Below, piece after piece: positions 1 to 9,164 of a stretch of DNA of 64,000 nt. A program made the translations under genes and the position numbers. Numbering within the stretch: the stretch's first letter is position 1; each line of letters starts with the position of its first letter. Source of the DNA: Sphingobacteriales bacterium 44-61 (lineage in GTDB: Bacteria; Bacteroidota; Bacteroidia; Chitinophagales; Chitinophagaceae); the NCBI GenBank assembly GCA_001898405.1, contig MKTW01000012.1, forward strand, positions 310,001-374,000, written 5' to 3'. The notes below the pieces were generated by a model. It ran no database searches, was not told the origin of the DNA, and saw nothing but the letters and a program-made list of their open reading frames with translations.

Positions 1-258
<258 letters not shown>

Positions 259-262
259 AGAG

Positions 263-287
263 CGGGGCAGCAATGCCCCGTTTTTTT
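263..287 (+). terminator. Rho-independent terminator of hppD
   Basis: A perfect 7-bp stem (CGGGGCA/TGCCCCG) with a 4-base loop is followed by seven T, five bases after the hppD stop codon. Confidence 0.93.
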
Positions 288-343
288 AGCCAGCTATATG
301 CAAATGATCCCTGTCTTCTGCAGGAATTTGTAACGTAATGCCA

Positions 344-997
344 TCATTCTATCAATCCTGATTTGATTGCAAATTTTACCAGCCCGATAGTACTCCTGCA
401 CTGGGTTTTTACAAGAATGTTCGCTCTGTGATTATCTACTGTTTTTTTACTGATGAACAACTTTTCGGCAATTTCTTCGCTTGTGAGCTCTTTTACAATA
501 AGGCCCAATATTTCTTTCTCTCTTGCAGATAGATGGCTTATCTGTTCATCCTGTATTTTCTGCTTATGGTATTGGTTGTAAATAATGGGAACTATATCCT
601 GCGAAAAATAAGTGCCGCCATTTGTAATACGGTGCACGGCCTTCAGCAATTCATCCCTTCCTGCATTTTTTAAGATATATCCATCGGCCTCAGCAAAGAT
701 GGCTTCCTGTACCGCCGTGGCATTGTTGTACATCGAGAGGATAAGCACCTGTATGTGAGGGAACTGATCTTTAACCATACGGCAAAGCTGCGTGCCGCTG
801 AGCAGGGGCATACTTATATCGGTGAGCAATAACTGGAAATTGCCAGGGCTGGCAGCCAGCATTTCATATGCCATCTGTCCATTGTTGGCTTCTGCGGTTA
901 CTATGTAGCCGGGGTCCTTGCTTAGCATATCTTTTACACCATCAATCATCATCTGGTGGTCATCGGCCAAAAGGATATTGATCTTAGTTTGCTCCAT
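344..997 (-). CDS. NarL/LuxR-family response regulator
   Basis: A 217-residue regulator. The N-terminal receiver has the acidic pocket D12/D13, phosphorylatable D60 in LLLTDISMP, S88 and K110. The C-terminal LuxR-type helix-turn-helix spans about residues 154-210 (LSAREKEILGLIVKEL, then SEEIAEKLFISKKTVDNHR). Its start overlaps the end of the histidine kinase gene by 14 bp, so the two are surely a cognate pair, translated together. It is the last gene of a long minus-strand run, and its targets may be the envelope genes of the same run. Family assignment is firm; the signal and regulon are unknown. Confidence 0.93.
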   Translation of the reverse strand: MEQTKINILLADDHQMMIDGVKDMLSKDPGYIVTAEANNGQMAYEMLAASPGNFQLLLTDISMPLLSGTQLCRMVKDQFPHIQVLILSMYNNATAVQEAIFAEADGYILKNAGRDELLKAVHRITNGGTYFSQDIVPIIYNQYHKQKIQDEQISHLSAREKEILGLIVKELTSEEIAEKLFISKKTVDNHRANILVKTQCRSTIGLVKFAIKSGLIE

Positions 998-2891
998 TTG
1001 CAGGTAAAGTTATTTCTATTTGAGTGCCTGATAGTTTTTCGGACTGAACGTTTATTTTGCCATCAAGCATGTTCACCCTTGCATTGATATTCTTCCAGCC
1101 GATACCCTTTGAATTATCAATGTCTGCCGCATCGAGGCCACGCCCGTTGTCTTTAAGGGCTATCAGTACCTGGTTATCTTTAGGCTGAATGGATAAATCA
1201 ATTTTACTGGCACCGGCATGTTTAATCATGTTATTCACCACTTCCTGCACGATCCGGTAAATAGAGATCTCATTTTGCTTTTCAAATTGCAGGGATTGGA
1301 TTCGTTCTGGAATATCTACAGTCATTCTTGTATTTCCTGAGGCGGTCACTTTTTCTGCCAGGTTTTCCAATGCCCTGAATATTCCAAAATCCAGCTCCTG
1401 TGGTATCAGGTTATGCGATACATTTCTTACTTCATCAATAGTTTTATCGGTAAGAGCCATTGCTTTTTGAACTGTAGTATCACCAGCTTCCAGTGTTGAT
1501 AAATTCATCTTTACCAGTGAAAGCATTTGTCCCACTCCGTCGTGCAGATCTCTTGCAATACGAATGCGTTCATTCTGTTCTCCATCGAACAATGCCTTTG
1601 CTTCTGCAGCCTGGCGGTTAAAAATTTCCTGTTGCAGTTTTTTTGCCTGCCTCGTCCGGGTGATCTTGTAAAAAAGGAAGGCTGCAAGACAAAGCAGGAG
1701 CAGGGGTGCGCCAGCAAATATGAGCCACTGGTTTTTTTGGGCTATTTCAAATTTTTGCTGCTCAATGATATGTTGTTTTTTTTCTGTTTCATATTTTTCC
1801 TGTATGGCAAGAACGGCGTTGGTTTTCTCTTTACTCAATACGGAATCTTTTAACGCAACATATTTTTCAAGAAGCTCCATTGCCGCCCTGTATTCTTTTG
1901 TTTCCTTTTTCAACTGATAACCGTATTCGTAAGCGTCTAACAGTTTTTCCGGACTTTCACTTTTTTGTGAATAAAGCAATGCGGAATCAAGATAATTGGC
2001 GGCCCCGGTATAATTTCTTTTCATACGAAGCACATCGGCAAGATTGCCATACAGGGTAGCATAACTATAGGGCAAGCCAAATGAAGGAGGATTGGTATGC
2101 AGGCTTTCCAGCGATTTATCGAGGTAGTATATGGCAGAATCTGTATTACCTAGTTTTTTATATGTATTACCGAGGTTATTGTATGTTGAATTGGCTCTTG
2201 TACCTGCATAAGGAAGGGCGTTCAGGTGAGCGGCAATTGCTTTTTCATAATCCTTATTGTCATCATAATTTATGGCCAGCACATTGTATGCGGTCCAATG
2301 ATATGACTCTTTAATACCGTCCGGATGCTCGTCAATGGCCTTCAGGGCAAGCAGGGCATACCCTATTCCCTTTGTATAATTTTTTGAATTATGCATAGCA
2401 ATGGAAATAGCACAATAAGCATTCGATATCATATTGTAATCGCCTGCTTTTTCAAAGTCCTCTACACTTTTAAAAAGATAAGGAAGCCCTTTTTCAAAAT
2501 CATACTGCCTGCTCAGGAGTGCTCCGGTATTCAGGTTGCTATAGCCTTTCCATAAAAAATTTTCGGCTTTGGCAAAATAATCCTGGCTTTTTTTATACCA
2601 TGTATCCGCTTCGTCTATTTTTTTTAGCATACGCCGGGAAGTGCTTATAAGCGTAGCACCCCGGCCCATATAATCTGTATTGCCCATGCTCTGAGCCCTG
2701 GAAAAATAAATGGTTGCAAAGGAATCGGCTATAGCTGCATCATTATTGATAGTGTTATTAAATCCCTTTGCCAGTTCATCAAAGGCGATGGAATCCTTGC
2801 TGCTCAGGGATTGTTTTTGTGCTGATGCTGTGTGGCTGAATACTATCAGCATAAGTAGCGCGAGCATTGTGTTACATTGCGTGGTGGTCAT
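984..2891 (-). CDS. TPR-containing sensor histidine kinase (HisKA_3 type)
   Basis: A 635-residue kinase with a signal peptide (about 1-24), a periplasmic array of tetratricopeptide repeats to about residue 345, a charged helix, one membrane span near 394-414 followed by a basic coiled linker, then the NarX/DesK-type dimerisation domain with the phospho-acceptor H450 in RDLHDGVGQ, and a HATPase domain (N-box VVNNMIKHAG, DNGRGLD, GIGWKNINARV). This layout of periplasmic TPR sensor, single span and kinase is common in Bacteroidota. It phosphorylates the overlapping response regulator. The TPR region presumably senses a protein or peptide in the periplasm; the ligand is not evident. Confidence 0.92.
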   Translation of the reverse strand: MTTTQCNTMLALLMLIVFSHTASAQKQSLSSKDSIAFDELAKGFNNTINNDAAIADSFATIYFSRAQSMGNTDYMGRGATLISTSRRMLKKIDEADTWYKKSQDYFAKAENFLWKGYSNLNTGALLSRQYDFEKGLPYLFKSVEDFEKAGDYNMISNAYCAISIAMHNSKNYTKGIGYALLALKAIDEHPDGIKESYHWTAYNVLAINYDDNKDYEKAIAAHLNALPYAGTRANSTYNNLGNTYKKLGNTDSAIYYLDKSLESLHTNPPSFGLPYSYATLYGNLADVLRMKRNYTGAANYLDSALLYSQKSESPEKLLDAYEYGYQLKKETKEYRAAMELLEKYVALKDSVLSKEKTNAVLAIQEKYETEKKQHIIEQQKFEIAQKNQWLIFAGAPLLLLCLAAFLFYKITRTRQAKKLQQEIFNRQAAEAKALFDGEQNERIRIARDLHDGVGQMLSLVKMNLSTLEAGDTTVQKAMALTDKTIDEVRNVSHNLIPQELDFGIFRALENLAEKVTASGNTRMTVDIPERIQSLQFEKQNEISIYRIVQEVVNNMIKHAGASKIDLSIQPKDNQVLIALKDNGRGLDAADIDNSKGIGWKNINARVNMLDGKINVQSEKLSGTQIEITLPANGAN

Positions 2892-2949
2892 ATTTAAATG
2901 CTGTACATTTTGTAAGGGCGGTTATAGCCAGGCTCAAATATATTGGTTA

Positions 2950-4785
2950 TTAATAATATCCTTTTCCGTTACAGCTGGAACAGGTATGATATTCACCAAA
3001 AATGGTAATACCATTCTTTTTGGCACCTCCAGATATAGTGGTATGTATCTGGCCGCTACCGCCGCATGAAGAGCAGGCGCGGGTTTTGCTGACTGTAGAG
3101 CCGCCGGTATTACGCCGTTGTGTATTGGATGGCGCTTGCTCATTTTCATCAGCCTCGTCCTTGCAGGTGGTGCTATATAATGTTACCATCCTGCCGTTTT
3201 CCCATTTGCCTTTCGACTTGCAGCTTCCGCCCGTCCACACATAAGTCCTTATACCTTCGCCATGCAATAAGCCGTCTTTGAGATAGCCTTCATAACTGCC
3301 GTCGCCTTTCCAGTAAGCTATTCCATAACCATTGGGCAGCATGTTTACAATTGGCCCCCTATAAAACGCATCGGCACTATACTCATAGGTTCCTTTCCCG
3401 TCAAAAATATCATTGGTAAAGCCACCGGATATTTTTGTATCATTGGTAAATATTAATGTACCATACCCATTTTTAGTATCATTTTTAAATGCCCCTGTAT
3501 AGATAGTTCCGTTCTTGTATTTTAATGTTCCCCAGCCGTCTTTTGCCCCTTTTTTAAAATCACCTTCATAAACAATTCCGTTTTTGTATGTTAGTTTGCC
3601 TTTCCCTTCGGGTTGTTTATCTACTATTTCGCCGGTGTAAGTGCCGCCGTCAAATTCTATAGTGCCGGTGGGATTTACAGTTCTTTCAAATTTTCCTTTG
3701 CTCCAGTACCCTTCTTCTATCTTGCCGCTGGCATACTGCATTTTCCCTCTGTCTTCATATCCGCCATTGTAAAAATTACCGGTGTAAACGTCTCCATTCT
3801 TTTTTATCATTTTCCCGGTGCCGCTTATAACTCCGTCGGAAAAGTCGCCTTCGTACACATCCCCATTGCTAAAATAAAAAGTTCCCTTTCCTGTTCTTTT
3901 AGGTGTTTCACTGGGATGCCAGGGAAAACCAGTTTCCCATTTGCTATAATGGTTTTGGGCAATCCAGGTGCCCTCATATCTGTCACCGTTTGCCCATGTC
4001 ATTGTTCCCTGTCCGCTTCTTTCGCTTTCATTCCATTCTCCGTCATAAAAACTGCCATCCTTATATGATATTTTCCCCCTTCCTTCAAATTTGTCATTTA
4101 CAAACTCGCCCTCGTACTGCGTGCCATCATCTTTGAAATGGTAAATGCCCCTGCCCGTTATTTTGTTGTCTTTAAAATCACCTTCGTATTTATCGCCGTT
4201 GTTATAGACGATATTGCCTTTCCCATTCAGTTTGTTGCCTGCAAAATCGCCTACGTATCTTTCAGAAAAACTTCCTGTTTTTGCATTGCGGAGCTCCGTT
4301 CCTTTTCCCTGCTTCATATCATCTACCCAGTCGCCGGTATAGCTACCCTCTGTACCTTTTCCGTTTTTTTTGCCTTTCACCCAGTCGCCGTCATACCCAA
4401 TATTATTGCCATATTCGTCCCAATAGATCAACTTACCTTTTCCGTCGAAAAGCCCATCTTTAAAATTCCCCTCGTAACTTCTGATAATGCGGTTGAAGAG
4501 CGGCGTCCATTTTCCAAAGCCATCGGGCTTGCCGTTCTTCCAGCTGCCCTGGTAGATTTTTGTTTTCCGCTCTTTTGCGTCATAAGCCACGCCATTACCT
4601 TCGGGTTGCCCGTTTACCATATCGCCTTTATATTTTACAAGTGTTGGTTCTATTCTTTTGTCAAATCCGCCTAAAATAAATTCGAGCTTTCCCTGGGCAG
4701 AAATATCGACGGCTAAAAAAAGAAACAATAACAGGGTAGAAGATGCCCTGTTTGCCCTGGATCTGCTGATACATTTGAAAATCAT
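2950..4785 (-). CDS. Secreted MORN-repeat protein with C-terminal CxxCxGxG zinc-finger motif
   Basis: A 611-residue protein starting with a signal peptide (hydrophobic segment about 18-31). Residues about 50-530 consist of some twenty MORN repeats, each roughly 20-23 residues with the pattern GxxYxGxxxxGxxxGxG. After a low-complexity linker, the last 45 residues carry two DnaJ-type knuckles, CSSCGGSGQ and CSSCNGKGYY, able to bind one zinc ion. MORN repeats form elongated beta sheets that bind lipid or protein. It lies 58 bp upstream of the kinase gene on the same strand, so co-expression with the two-component system is likely. A zinc knuckle on an exported protein is unusual, since DnaJ-type knuckles are normally cytosolic. 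Confidence 0.85.
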   Translation of the reverse strand: MIFKCISRSRANRASSTLLLFLFLAVDISAQGKLEFILGGFDKRIEPTLVKYKGDMVNGQPEGNGVAYDAKERKTKIYQGSWKNGKPDGFGKWTPLFNRIIRSYEGNFKDGLFDGKGKLIYWDEYGNNIGYDGDWVKGKKNGKGTEGSYTGDWVDDMKQGKGTELRNAKTGSFSERYVGDFAGNKLNGKGNIVYNNGDKYEGDFKDNKITGRGIYHFKDDGTQYEGEFVNDKFEGRGKISYKDGSFYDGEWNESERSGQGTMTWANGDRYEGTWIAQNHYSKWETGFPWHPSETPKRTGKGTFYFSNGDVYEGDFSDGVISGTGKMIKKNGDVYTGNFYNGGYEDRGKMQYASGKIEEGYWSKGKFERTVNPTGTIEFDGGTYTGEIVDKQPEGKGKLTYKNGIVYEGDFKKGAKDGWGTLKYKNGTIYTGAFKNDTKNGYGTLIFTNDTKISGGFTNDIFDGKGTYEYSADAFYRGPIVNMLPNGYGIAYWKGDGSYEGYLKDGLLHGEGIRTYVWTGGSCKSKGKWENGRMVTLYSTTCKDEADENEQAPSNTQRRNTGGSTVSKTRACSSCGGSGQIHTTISGGAKKNGITIFGEYHTCSSCNGKGYY

Positions 4786-4803
4786 AACTAATAATTTATT
4801 TTA

Positions 4804-5256
4804 TTAAAACACAATTTTCACTTGTAGCATAACCGCTACAGTCAGGCAAAGTATCCAGCCCCAAAACCATCTTACGGAAATCCCGGTTGTGCGCACTACC
4901 TCGTAATACATTTTTGTCATTACCAATACGCTTAGCCCGATGGATAATACAAATTGTGAAAAACCGCCAACAGGCAATGGCAGAAAGTTGAAGATATAAT
5001 ACACAAACAGCACAAGTGAGCCAACAAAACATACAAAGCCGATGCGACTGATAAATTCCCATTTCTTTTCTTTCAGGAAAATGAATGCGGCAATGATCTG
5101 CGTCAGCCACTTGCTTCCAGCAATGCAGCCCGAAAGTATCATGGAATTTACGTTGCTGTACAACCAGAATTTACTGGCTATGAAAATGCCGGTAAGTATG
5201 ACCGACAAAAGAAAGTACAGCACAGCTTTGATGATATTGCTGTTCCGGGCTTTCAT
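4804..5256 (-). CDS. Four-helix integral membrane protein, function unknown
   Basis: A 150-residue protein with four predicted membrane helices (about 10-32, 40-62, 70-92 and 97-115, with a last hydrophobic stretch at 128-150) and short charged loops. I do not recognise a family. It sits 18 bp upstream of the MORN gene and 6 bp downstream of a lipoprotein gene, so it belongs to the same transcription unit and probably to the same envelope process. There are no catalytic motifs or His/Cys clusters. Confidence 0.75.
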   Translation of the reverse strand: MKARNSNIIKAVLYFLLSVILTGIFIASKFWLYSNVNSMILSGCIAGSKWLTQIIAAFIFLKEKKWEFISRIGFVCFVGSLVLFVYYIFNFLPLPVGGFSQFVLSIGLSVLVMTKMYYEVVRTTGISVRWFWGWILCLTVAVMLQVKIVF

Positions 5257-5262
5257 TTGATT

Positions 5263-5775
5263 TTATTTACGAAGGCTTGCCGATAATTTTGCGTATTTGT
5301 TTGTCCATCCCTGACCTTCTCTGGTAATGTTTATATTGTTGAATTTAACCTCCAACGTGCCGTTAGCAAATATTACATTGATACTTTGGTTTTCATCTGC
5401 TTTATGTACCACGTAATCATTTCGTGTTACAATAATGGCCGCGCCATTCTGCATGTTTGCAAGATTCTCATAAGACGTTACCGTGTAAGTTCCACTGGGT
5501 GGCGGACCAATGGTGTTGAAGAAGATCTGCAGCCTGCAATGATTTATAGCAGGATTAACTACATCGTCTCCATGCATGTCAAGCAGTTGATAGCCCTGTG
5601 TGCTTAATGTCCCTGATACCTGGGAAAATGTAAAGGATGACTTTTCCGAGGTGTTATCTACGTCAATTTTCCATGTATTCAATATTAAAGACGGATTACT
5701 GCTATCGCCTTTTTTACAACTGCTGACAGATAGTAATACTATCAACCCAAATGCCAGATAAAGTATTTGCTTCAT
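5263..5775 (-). CDS. Lipoprotein of unknown function
   Basis: A 170-residue protein with a lipobox (LSVSSC, Cys20) and a mature domain rich in Ser, Thr and Asn with alternating hydrophobic residues, consistent with a small beta-sandwich on the periplasmic or surface side. The ATG at 5775 is preceded by A/T-rich sequence with no Shine-Dalgarno, as usual here. The stop lies 6 bp before the four-helix protein gene. No enzyme motif is seen and the family is not recognised. Confidence 0.78.
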   Translation of the reverse strand: MKQILYLAFGLIVLLSVSSCKKGDSSNPSLILNTWKIDVDNTSEKSSFTFSQVSGTLSTQGYQLLDMHGDDVVNPAINHCRLQIFFNTIGPPPSGTYTVTSYENLANMQNGAAIIVTRNDYVVHKADENQSINVIFANGTLEVKFNNINITREGQGWTNKYAKLSASLRK

Positions 5776-5832
5776 TGTATTGTTTTTTAGAGTGCTCAGC
5801 GTATTGCTTTATTTCCTGCCGGTGCGCGCTTA

Positions 5833-7173
5833 TTATGGCGTTAACTTTACAATTTCCATGTGGTAGTGAGGGTCTCCAATTCTATATCTGCCATCTCCGG
5901 TAGGGTAAGCCAACGCATAATAAGCGCCGTCTATATACCTGCAGGTAGATATGGTAAAGTCTTTTTGAACGGTTTGTCCATAGGTTATAGAAGACATCAC
6001 TTTAATACCTGAATTATTTACCTCCCACAATTTTATGGCAGCGTCTGCGCTTTGAGGCCTGTTCGATTGGATATAATCCATGAGGTAGAATGTTCCATCA
6101 GGTTTTAAACGCCACTCGTTCAGCATATTTTTGTTTGTATATACTTGTATAGCATTTCTGAAATCGGCGTCGTTATCTAAAGAAGCTTGCCAAAGTTTGG
6201 TAAGCGAACCCTGCTTCCACCGGTAGCAGTAAATGTTACCGGAATTTAAGCCGGTATAATTGTCAAAAACAAAGGTGATCTCACCGGATGAGCTGTTGTA
6301 ATCGTAAGTAAGCAACTCTAAAGCATCAGCAGAGAAGCCGCTTTGCGGCATATTGGCTACTGGGCCGGAATCCACGATTTCGTAGTTTGGCGGGGTGGCA
6401 CCATAAGCCCTGTCTTCCCGGCAGCGAATGGTCATAAAGGTGTTAACATTATTTTTTGTGCACAGTGAAAATTCATAGTAATTGCCATCTGCTGCTTTTA
6501 TGGGGATACTGAATAGTCTTTTGTTGCCATCTATAATCCCAGGCCGATAAGTATAATTGAAATCACCAAGCGGATTGGGTGGATTTTTATAATGCCAAAG
6601 AAATGTTTCATGGCCAATCCAGGCAGAGCCCGCCATAAATTCGCCATCGGTCAGGTACCTGAATTTTGGATAATTGCTTGATGGGGCTCCTGCAATAATT
6701 TTTCCGGTATTGTCCCTTAGTTCGATGTAGTTATTGGCATAATCCATTCCTGTAAAAACAGGGGTGGAGGTATTGGGCAACAATTGGCCGTAATAGGTAA
6801 AGGGGCTTGAGTTTCCCCCGCCTGAAAATATTCCAAAATTGATTTTTTCGAGGTTACTGGCCGTTGTATTTTCAGCTACCAGGGTTTTATAAAAATAATC
6901 TGAAGACACGTGAGCGATGGGCTCTAAACTGTGTTGTGTATAGAGCACAGCAAACTGGCCATTTGCTTTTTGAAGGTCAAATCCTTTCATGGTATTGTAA
7001 GGTGTGGCGCCACCCAGTCCGTCAAAAGGTATTATTGCAATTCGCTTCCATCCGGTTGTAGGGTCGGTTAGCAGGTTATTAGTGTTTCCTGTGTCATCAC
7101 CTGAGGGGCTGTTTTTCGTGCAGGCTGTGGCAAATAGTAATAAAGCCAAAACCGGGTATATTATCTTTTTCAT
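5833..7173 (-). CDS. Large lipoprotein, possible beta-propeller-like fold, function unknown
   Basis: A 446-residue protein with a clear lipobox (LLLFATAC, Cys18) and then a Ser/Asn/Gly linker. The remainder shows repeated strands with spaced Tyr and Trp (for example YCYRWKQGSLTKLWQASL, and LWEVNNSGIKVM), reminiscent of blade repeats, but I cannot assign a named family. It is placed between a beta-barrel gene and a small lipoprotein gene in the same minus-strand run, with gaps of 35 and 57 bp, which suggests an outer-membrane-associated role. Confidence 0.72.
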   Translation of the reverse strand: MKKIIYPVLALLLFATACTKNSPSGDDTGNTNNLLTDPTTGWKRIAIIPFDGLGGATPYNTMKGFDLQKANGQFAVLYTQHSLEPIAHVSSDYFYKTLVAENTTASNLEKINFGIFSGGGNSSPFTYYGQLLPNTSTPVFTGMDYANNYIELRDNTGKIIAGAPSSNYPKFRYLTDGEFMAGSAWIGHETFLWHYKNPPNPLGDFNYTYRPGIIDGNKRLFSIPIKAADGNYYEFSLCTKNNVNTFMTIRCREDRAYGATPPNYEIVDSGPVANMPQSGFSADALELLTYDYNSSSGEITFVFDNYTGLNSGNIYCYRWKQGSLTKLWQASLDNDADFRNAIQVYTNKNMLNEWRLKPDGTFYLMDYIQSNRPQSADAAIKLWEVNNSGIKVMSSITYGQTVQKDFTISTCRYIDGAYYALAYPTGDGRYRIGDPHYHMEIVKLTP

Positions 7174-7208
7174 TCTTATTAAGTGTTAGTTCCTGATTGA
7201 ATGGGGTA

Positions 7209-7841
7209 TTAATCGTTTTCTGAGAACAGCCAGCTCATGTTTATTGAAAAACTCCGGTTTTTTACTGAAGGATTATTGCTGTCCCCTTCGATATTCATCA
7301 GTCCAAAATCATAATTTAAATGCAGCCCCAACTTTTTACCCATCCTGAAGCCGGTGGTAAGGTGCAGGCCTGCATCCATTTTCTTGAACGAGCCGGCAGT
7401 GAAATCTCTCTTTGTACTGCTGCCGTCAAACTCAAACGTTTGCTGTGTTGCTTTCATTAGCAAGGCAGTATACAATCCACCACCAATTTCATAATCCAGT
7501 TCGTCGCTTATGGGCAACGCTGCTATTACAGGGAAAGTGAGCTGTATGTAATTGAGCCTGTTGGTATTTTTCATAGGCCCGGTATATCCAATTGGATAAT
7601 CGTAGTATACCCTTGAGCCTTTTTGGGTGAAGCCGACTTCGGGCAGCAGGAATGTTTTTTCATTCAATACTTTTTTGTATTGCAGGCCTGTATTGAAAGC
7701 AAGCAGTATTTTTCTATGAACATCAAAGCGGTTTTCACCATAACTATATTTCCCAATGTTTGCTCCGGCCGTAATGCCAAACTGTGCCTGGGTGCTTGTG
7801 CAGAGTGCTAAAATCAGTAAGGTGCAAATTGTTTTTTTCAT
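7209..7841 (-). CDS. Outer-membrane beta-barrel protein (PorT-like)
   Basis: A 210-residue protein with a signal peptide (about 1-19, cut after STQAQ) and a mature part opening with FGITAGANIGKYSYG, typical of the small eight-stranded barrel family common in Bacteroidota (outer membrane protein beta-barrel / PorT-like). Amphipathic strands such as GLQYKKVLNEKTFLLPEVGF recur, and the last strand ends SINMSWLFSEND. It begins 5 bp after the upstream secreted-protein gene and is probably translated from the same message. Confidence 0.82.
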   Translation of the reverse strand: MKKTICTLLILALCTSTQAQFGITAGANIGKYSYGENRFDVHRKILLAFNTGLQYKKVLNEKTFLLPEVGFTQKGSRVYYDYPIGYTGPMKNTNRLNYIQLTFPVIAALPISDELDYEIGGGLYTALLMKATQQTFEFDGSSTKRDFTAGSFKKMDAGLHLTTGFRMGKKLGLHLNYDFGLMNIEGDSNNPSVKNRSFSINMSWLFSEND

Positions 7842-7846
7842 TGTTT

Positions 7847-8827
7847 TTAGTATAAGCTGTTCGTGTAGGTGTGTTTATTTTTTTCGCTTGTTTCGTATAT
7901 CATTATTATAAACTGGTTTTCGTCTGGCGATAAATCTTTGCTATTCTTTAATATCCCTGTTTCGAACACAGGGAAAGAAAGCACTGTTACGGAAGTTATT
8001 TTGAGTCCTTTAGCTGTATCTTCCGTTGTTTCTATCTTATAAAGGGGGTTGTTGGCATATTTGTTTTTAATATAGGTTTCTGCATCGGCCTGTAGTTTTT
8101 GAGATAATGCCAGTGGTGTTCTCCAGGTCAGGTAGCGGCTTGCAGAAGTATTCTCTTCGGCAATAGTTATATCACCGATCAGCGACTGATACTTGCTGTC
8201 ATAAAACGTAAGGCTTTGGCCGGTTTTTATTTTCTGACCGATGATGTCTTTAAAGCTGTTGCTGCTGAGTTTATCTATTTCGTCAAGGTTTTTGATATAG
8301 CTGTGTGTGGTAAGATAGCTATCGCCAAAAGGCCCTCTGCCATATATTGTAATGATGCACCGGCTGTTGGCAGCATTGGTTTTGTCTATGTCACATAGCA
8401 CAGATAGCACAGGGCTTTCGTCAAATTCACCGTCTTCATAAAGTATGGTAGCCTTATTTCCCTTCTCATCCGTATCCTCCTCTACAAAATAATTCAGGGT
8501 ATCCTGCTTCACAATGTTTTTCATGAGGAGCATAACATCGGCTTGTATTTGTTTTGCCTGAGACATGGGGATTGTCCATATAAAATATCCCTGCCTGTTT
8601 TTGCTTACAATAACCTGGGCAGTCCCTGTTGTTGGCTTCAGCTTAGATTGATAATAGGTGTCTGCTCCATTGGCGCCTGATCCGGTTTTTGTTCCGGCTA
8701 TGGAGAGGAAGTTGACAGAGGCATGAATAGCTACATCGTTGATAAATGCTTCAGGTGCCTGTTGGGCCTGTGCTTTAACGAAAGCCATTGAAGATATAAA
8801 CAGCAAAATGAGCATTCTTTTTTTCAT
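7847..8827 (-). CDS. Secreted protein of unknown function; first gene of the envelope block
   Basis: A 326-residue protein with a signal peptide (about 1-21, MAFVKAQAQQ cleavage region). The mature part looks like two related halves: each has a short segment on solvable pairs such as YFIWTIPMSQAKQIQADVML and YLTWRTPLALSQKLQADAET, about 170 residues apart, which suggests an internal duplication. No family is recognised. It is the promoter-proximal gene of the minus-strand block that ends with the two-component system, and it has a 7-bp inverted repeat about 90 bp upstream that may be an operator. Confidence 0.74.
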   Translation of the reverse strand: MKKRMLILLFISSMAFVKAQAQQAPEAFINDVAIHASVNFLSIAGTKTGSGANGADTYYQSKLKPTTGTAQVIVSKNRQGYFIWTIPMSQAKQIQADVMLLMKNIVKQDTLNYFVEEDTDEKGNKATILYEDGEFDESPVLSVLCDIDKTNAANSRCIITIYGRGPFGDSYLTTHSYIKNLDEIDKLSSNSFKDIIGQKIKTGQSLTFYDSKYQSLIGDITIAEENTSASRYLTWRTPLALSQKLQADAETYIKNKYANNPLYKIETTEDTAKGLKITSVTVLSFPVFETGILKNSKDLSPDENQFIIMIYETSEKNKHTYTNSLY

Positions 8828-8916
8828 ATTGTCTGGATCGGGTTGTTTAAGAGTGGTTCATGTACAAAAGTGATACAGCCATGGAGCAATATCAATAGGA
8901 ATGCATCCCCCTTTTT

Positions 8917-8934
8917 ATAGGTATATGTACCTAT
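8917..8934. promoter_or_regulatory. Inverted repeat, possible operator of the envelope block
   Basis: ATAGGTA and TACCTAT face each other across four bases, a perfect 7-bp dyad, 90 bp upstream of the first gene of the block. The size fits a dimeric transcription factor site. It has no T-tract and no gene ends here, so it is not a terminator. Confidence 0.45.
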
Positions 8935-9125
8935 CCTGTTTCGGCAAAGAGGGCCGCCCAATTGAAAAGGCGCGAATCTTAGCGGTGGTGTTGGGAAGGG
9001 TTTAATAAGCTGTAAGAATGCAGAAAGGTTTCCTAAAAAAATGATTTTGACCTGGTTATACACACTCCCTTGCCGGGTTTACGTAAAAAAACGAAAAGAA
9101 AAATGCGTAACTGAACGATTACCCA

Positions 9126-9133
9126 TATATTTG
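9126..9133 (+). promoter_or_regulatory. -7 promoter element of the ArsR/AHSA1 operon
   Basis: TATATTTG matches the Bacteroidetes TAnnTTTG box. It overlaps the left arm of the operator dyad, so a bound repressor would block it. Transcription would begin near 9139, leaving a short leader to the ATG at 9165. Confidence 0.65.
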
Positions 9134-9153
9134 TAACCGATTAGTTACAAATA
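9128..9153. promoter_or_regulatory. ArsR-type operator palindrome
   Basis: A perfect 10-bp inverted repeat (TATTTGTAAC and GTTACAAATA) with a 6-bp spacer, 11 bp upstream of the ArsR start codon. Position, symmetry and overlap with the -7 box point to autorepression by the ArsR protein. Confidence 0.7.
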
Positions 9154-9164
9154 GCTCTATTTTC

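Larger units (their letters stand above)
8828..9164. other. 337-bp divergent intergenic region
   Basis: It separates the minus-strand envelope block from the plus-strand ArsR gene. It holds an inverted repeat at 8917-8934, and the ArsR promoter and operator at 9126-9153. A 79-codon minus-strand frame (8824-9063) runs through it but has no recognisable sequence and overlaps the envelope gene start, so I treat it as noise. Confidence 0.7.

Noticed and set aside
1527-1853. 108-residue plus-strand frame within the kinase gene
   Set aside because: It is antisense to the membrane-span region of the kinase, so its hydrophobic look is a shadow of that sequence.
8824-9063. 79-codon minus-strand frame in the intergenic region before the envelope block
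   Set aside because: No signal peptide, no family pattern, overlaps the true gene start and an operator dyad; composition is that of random sequence.
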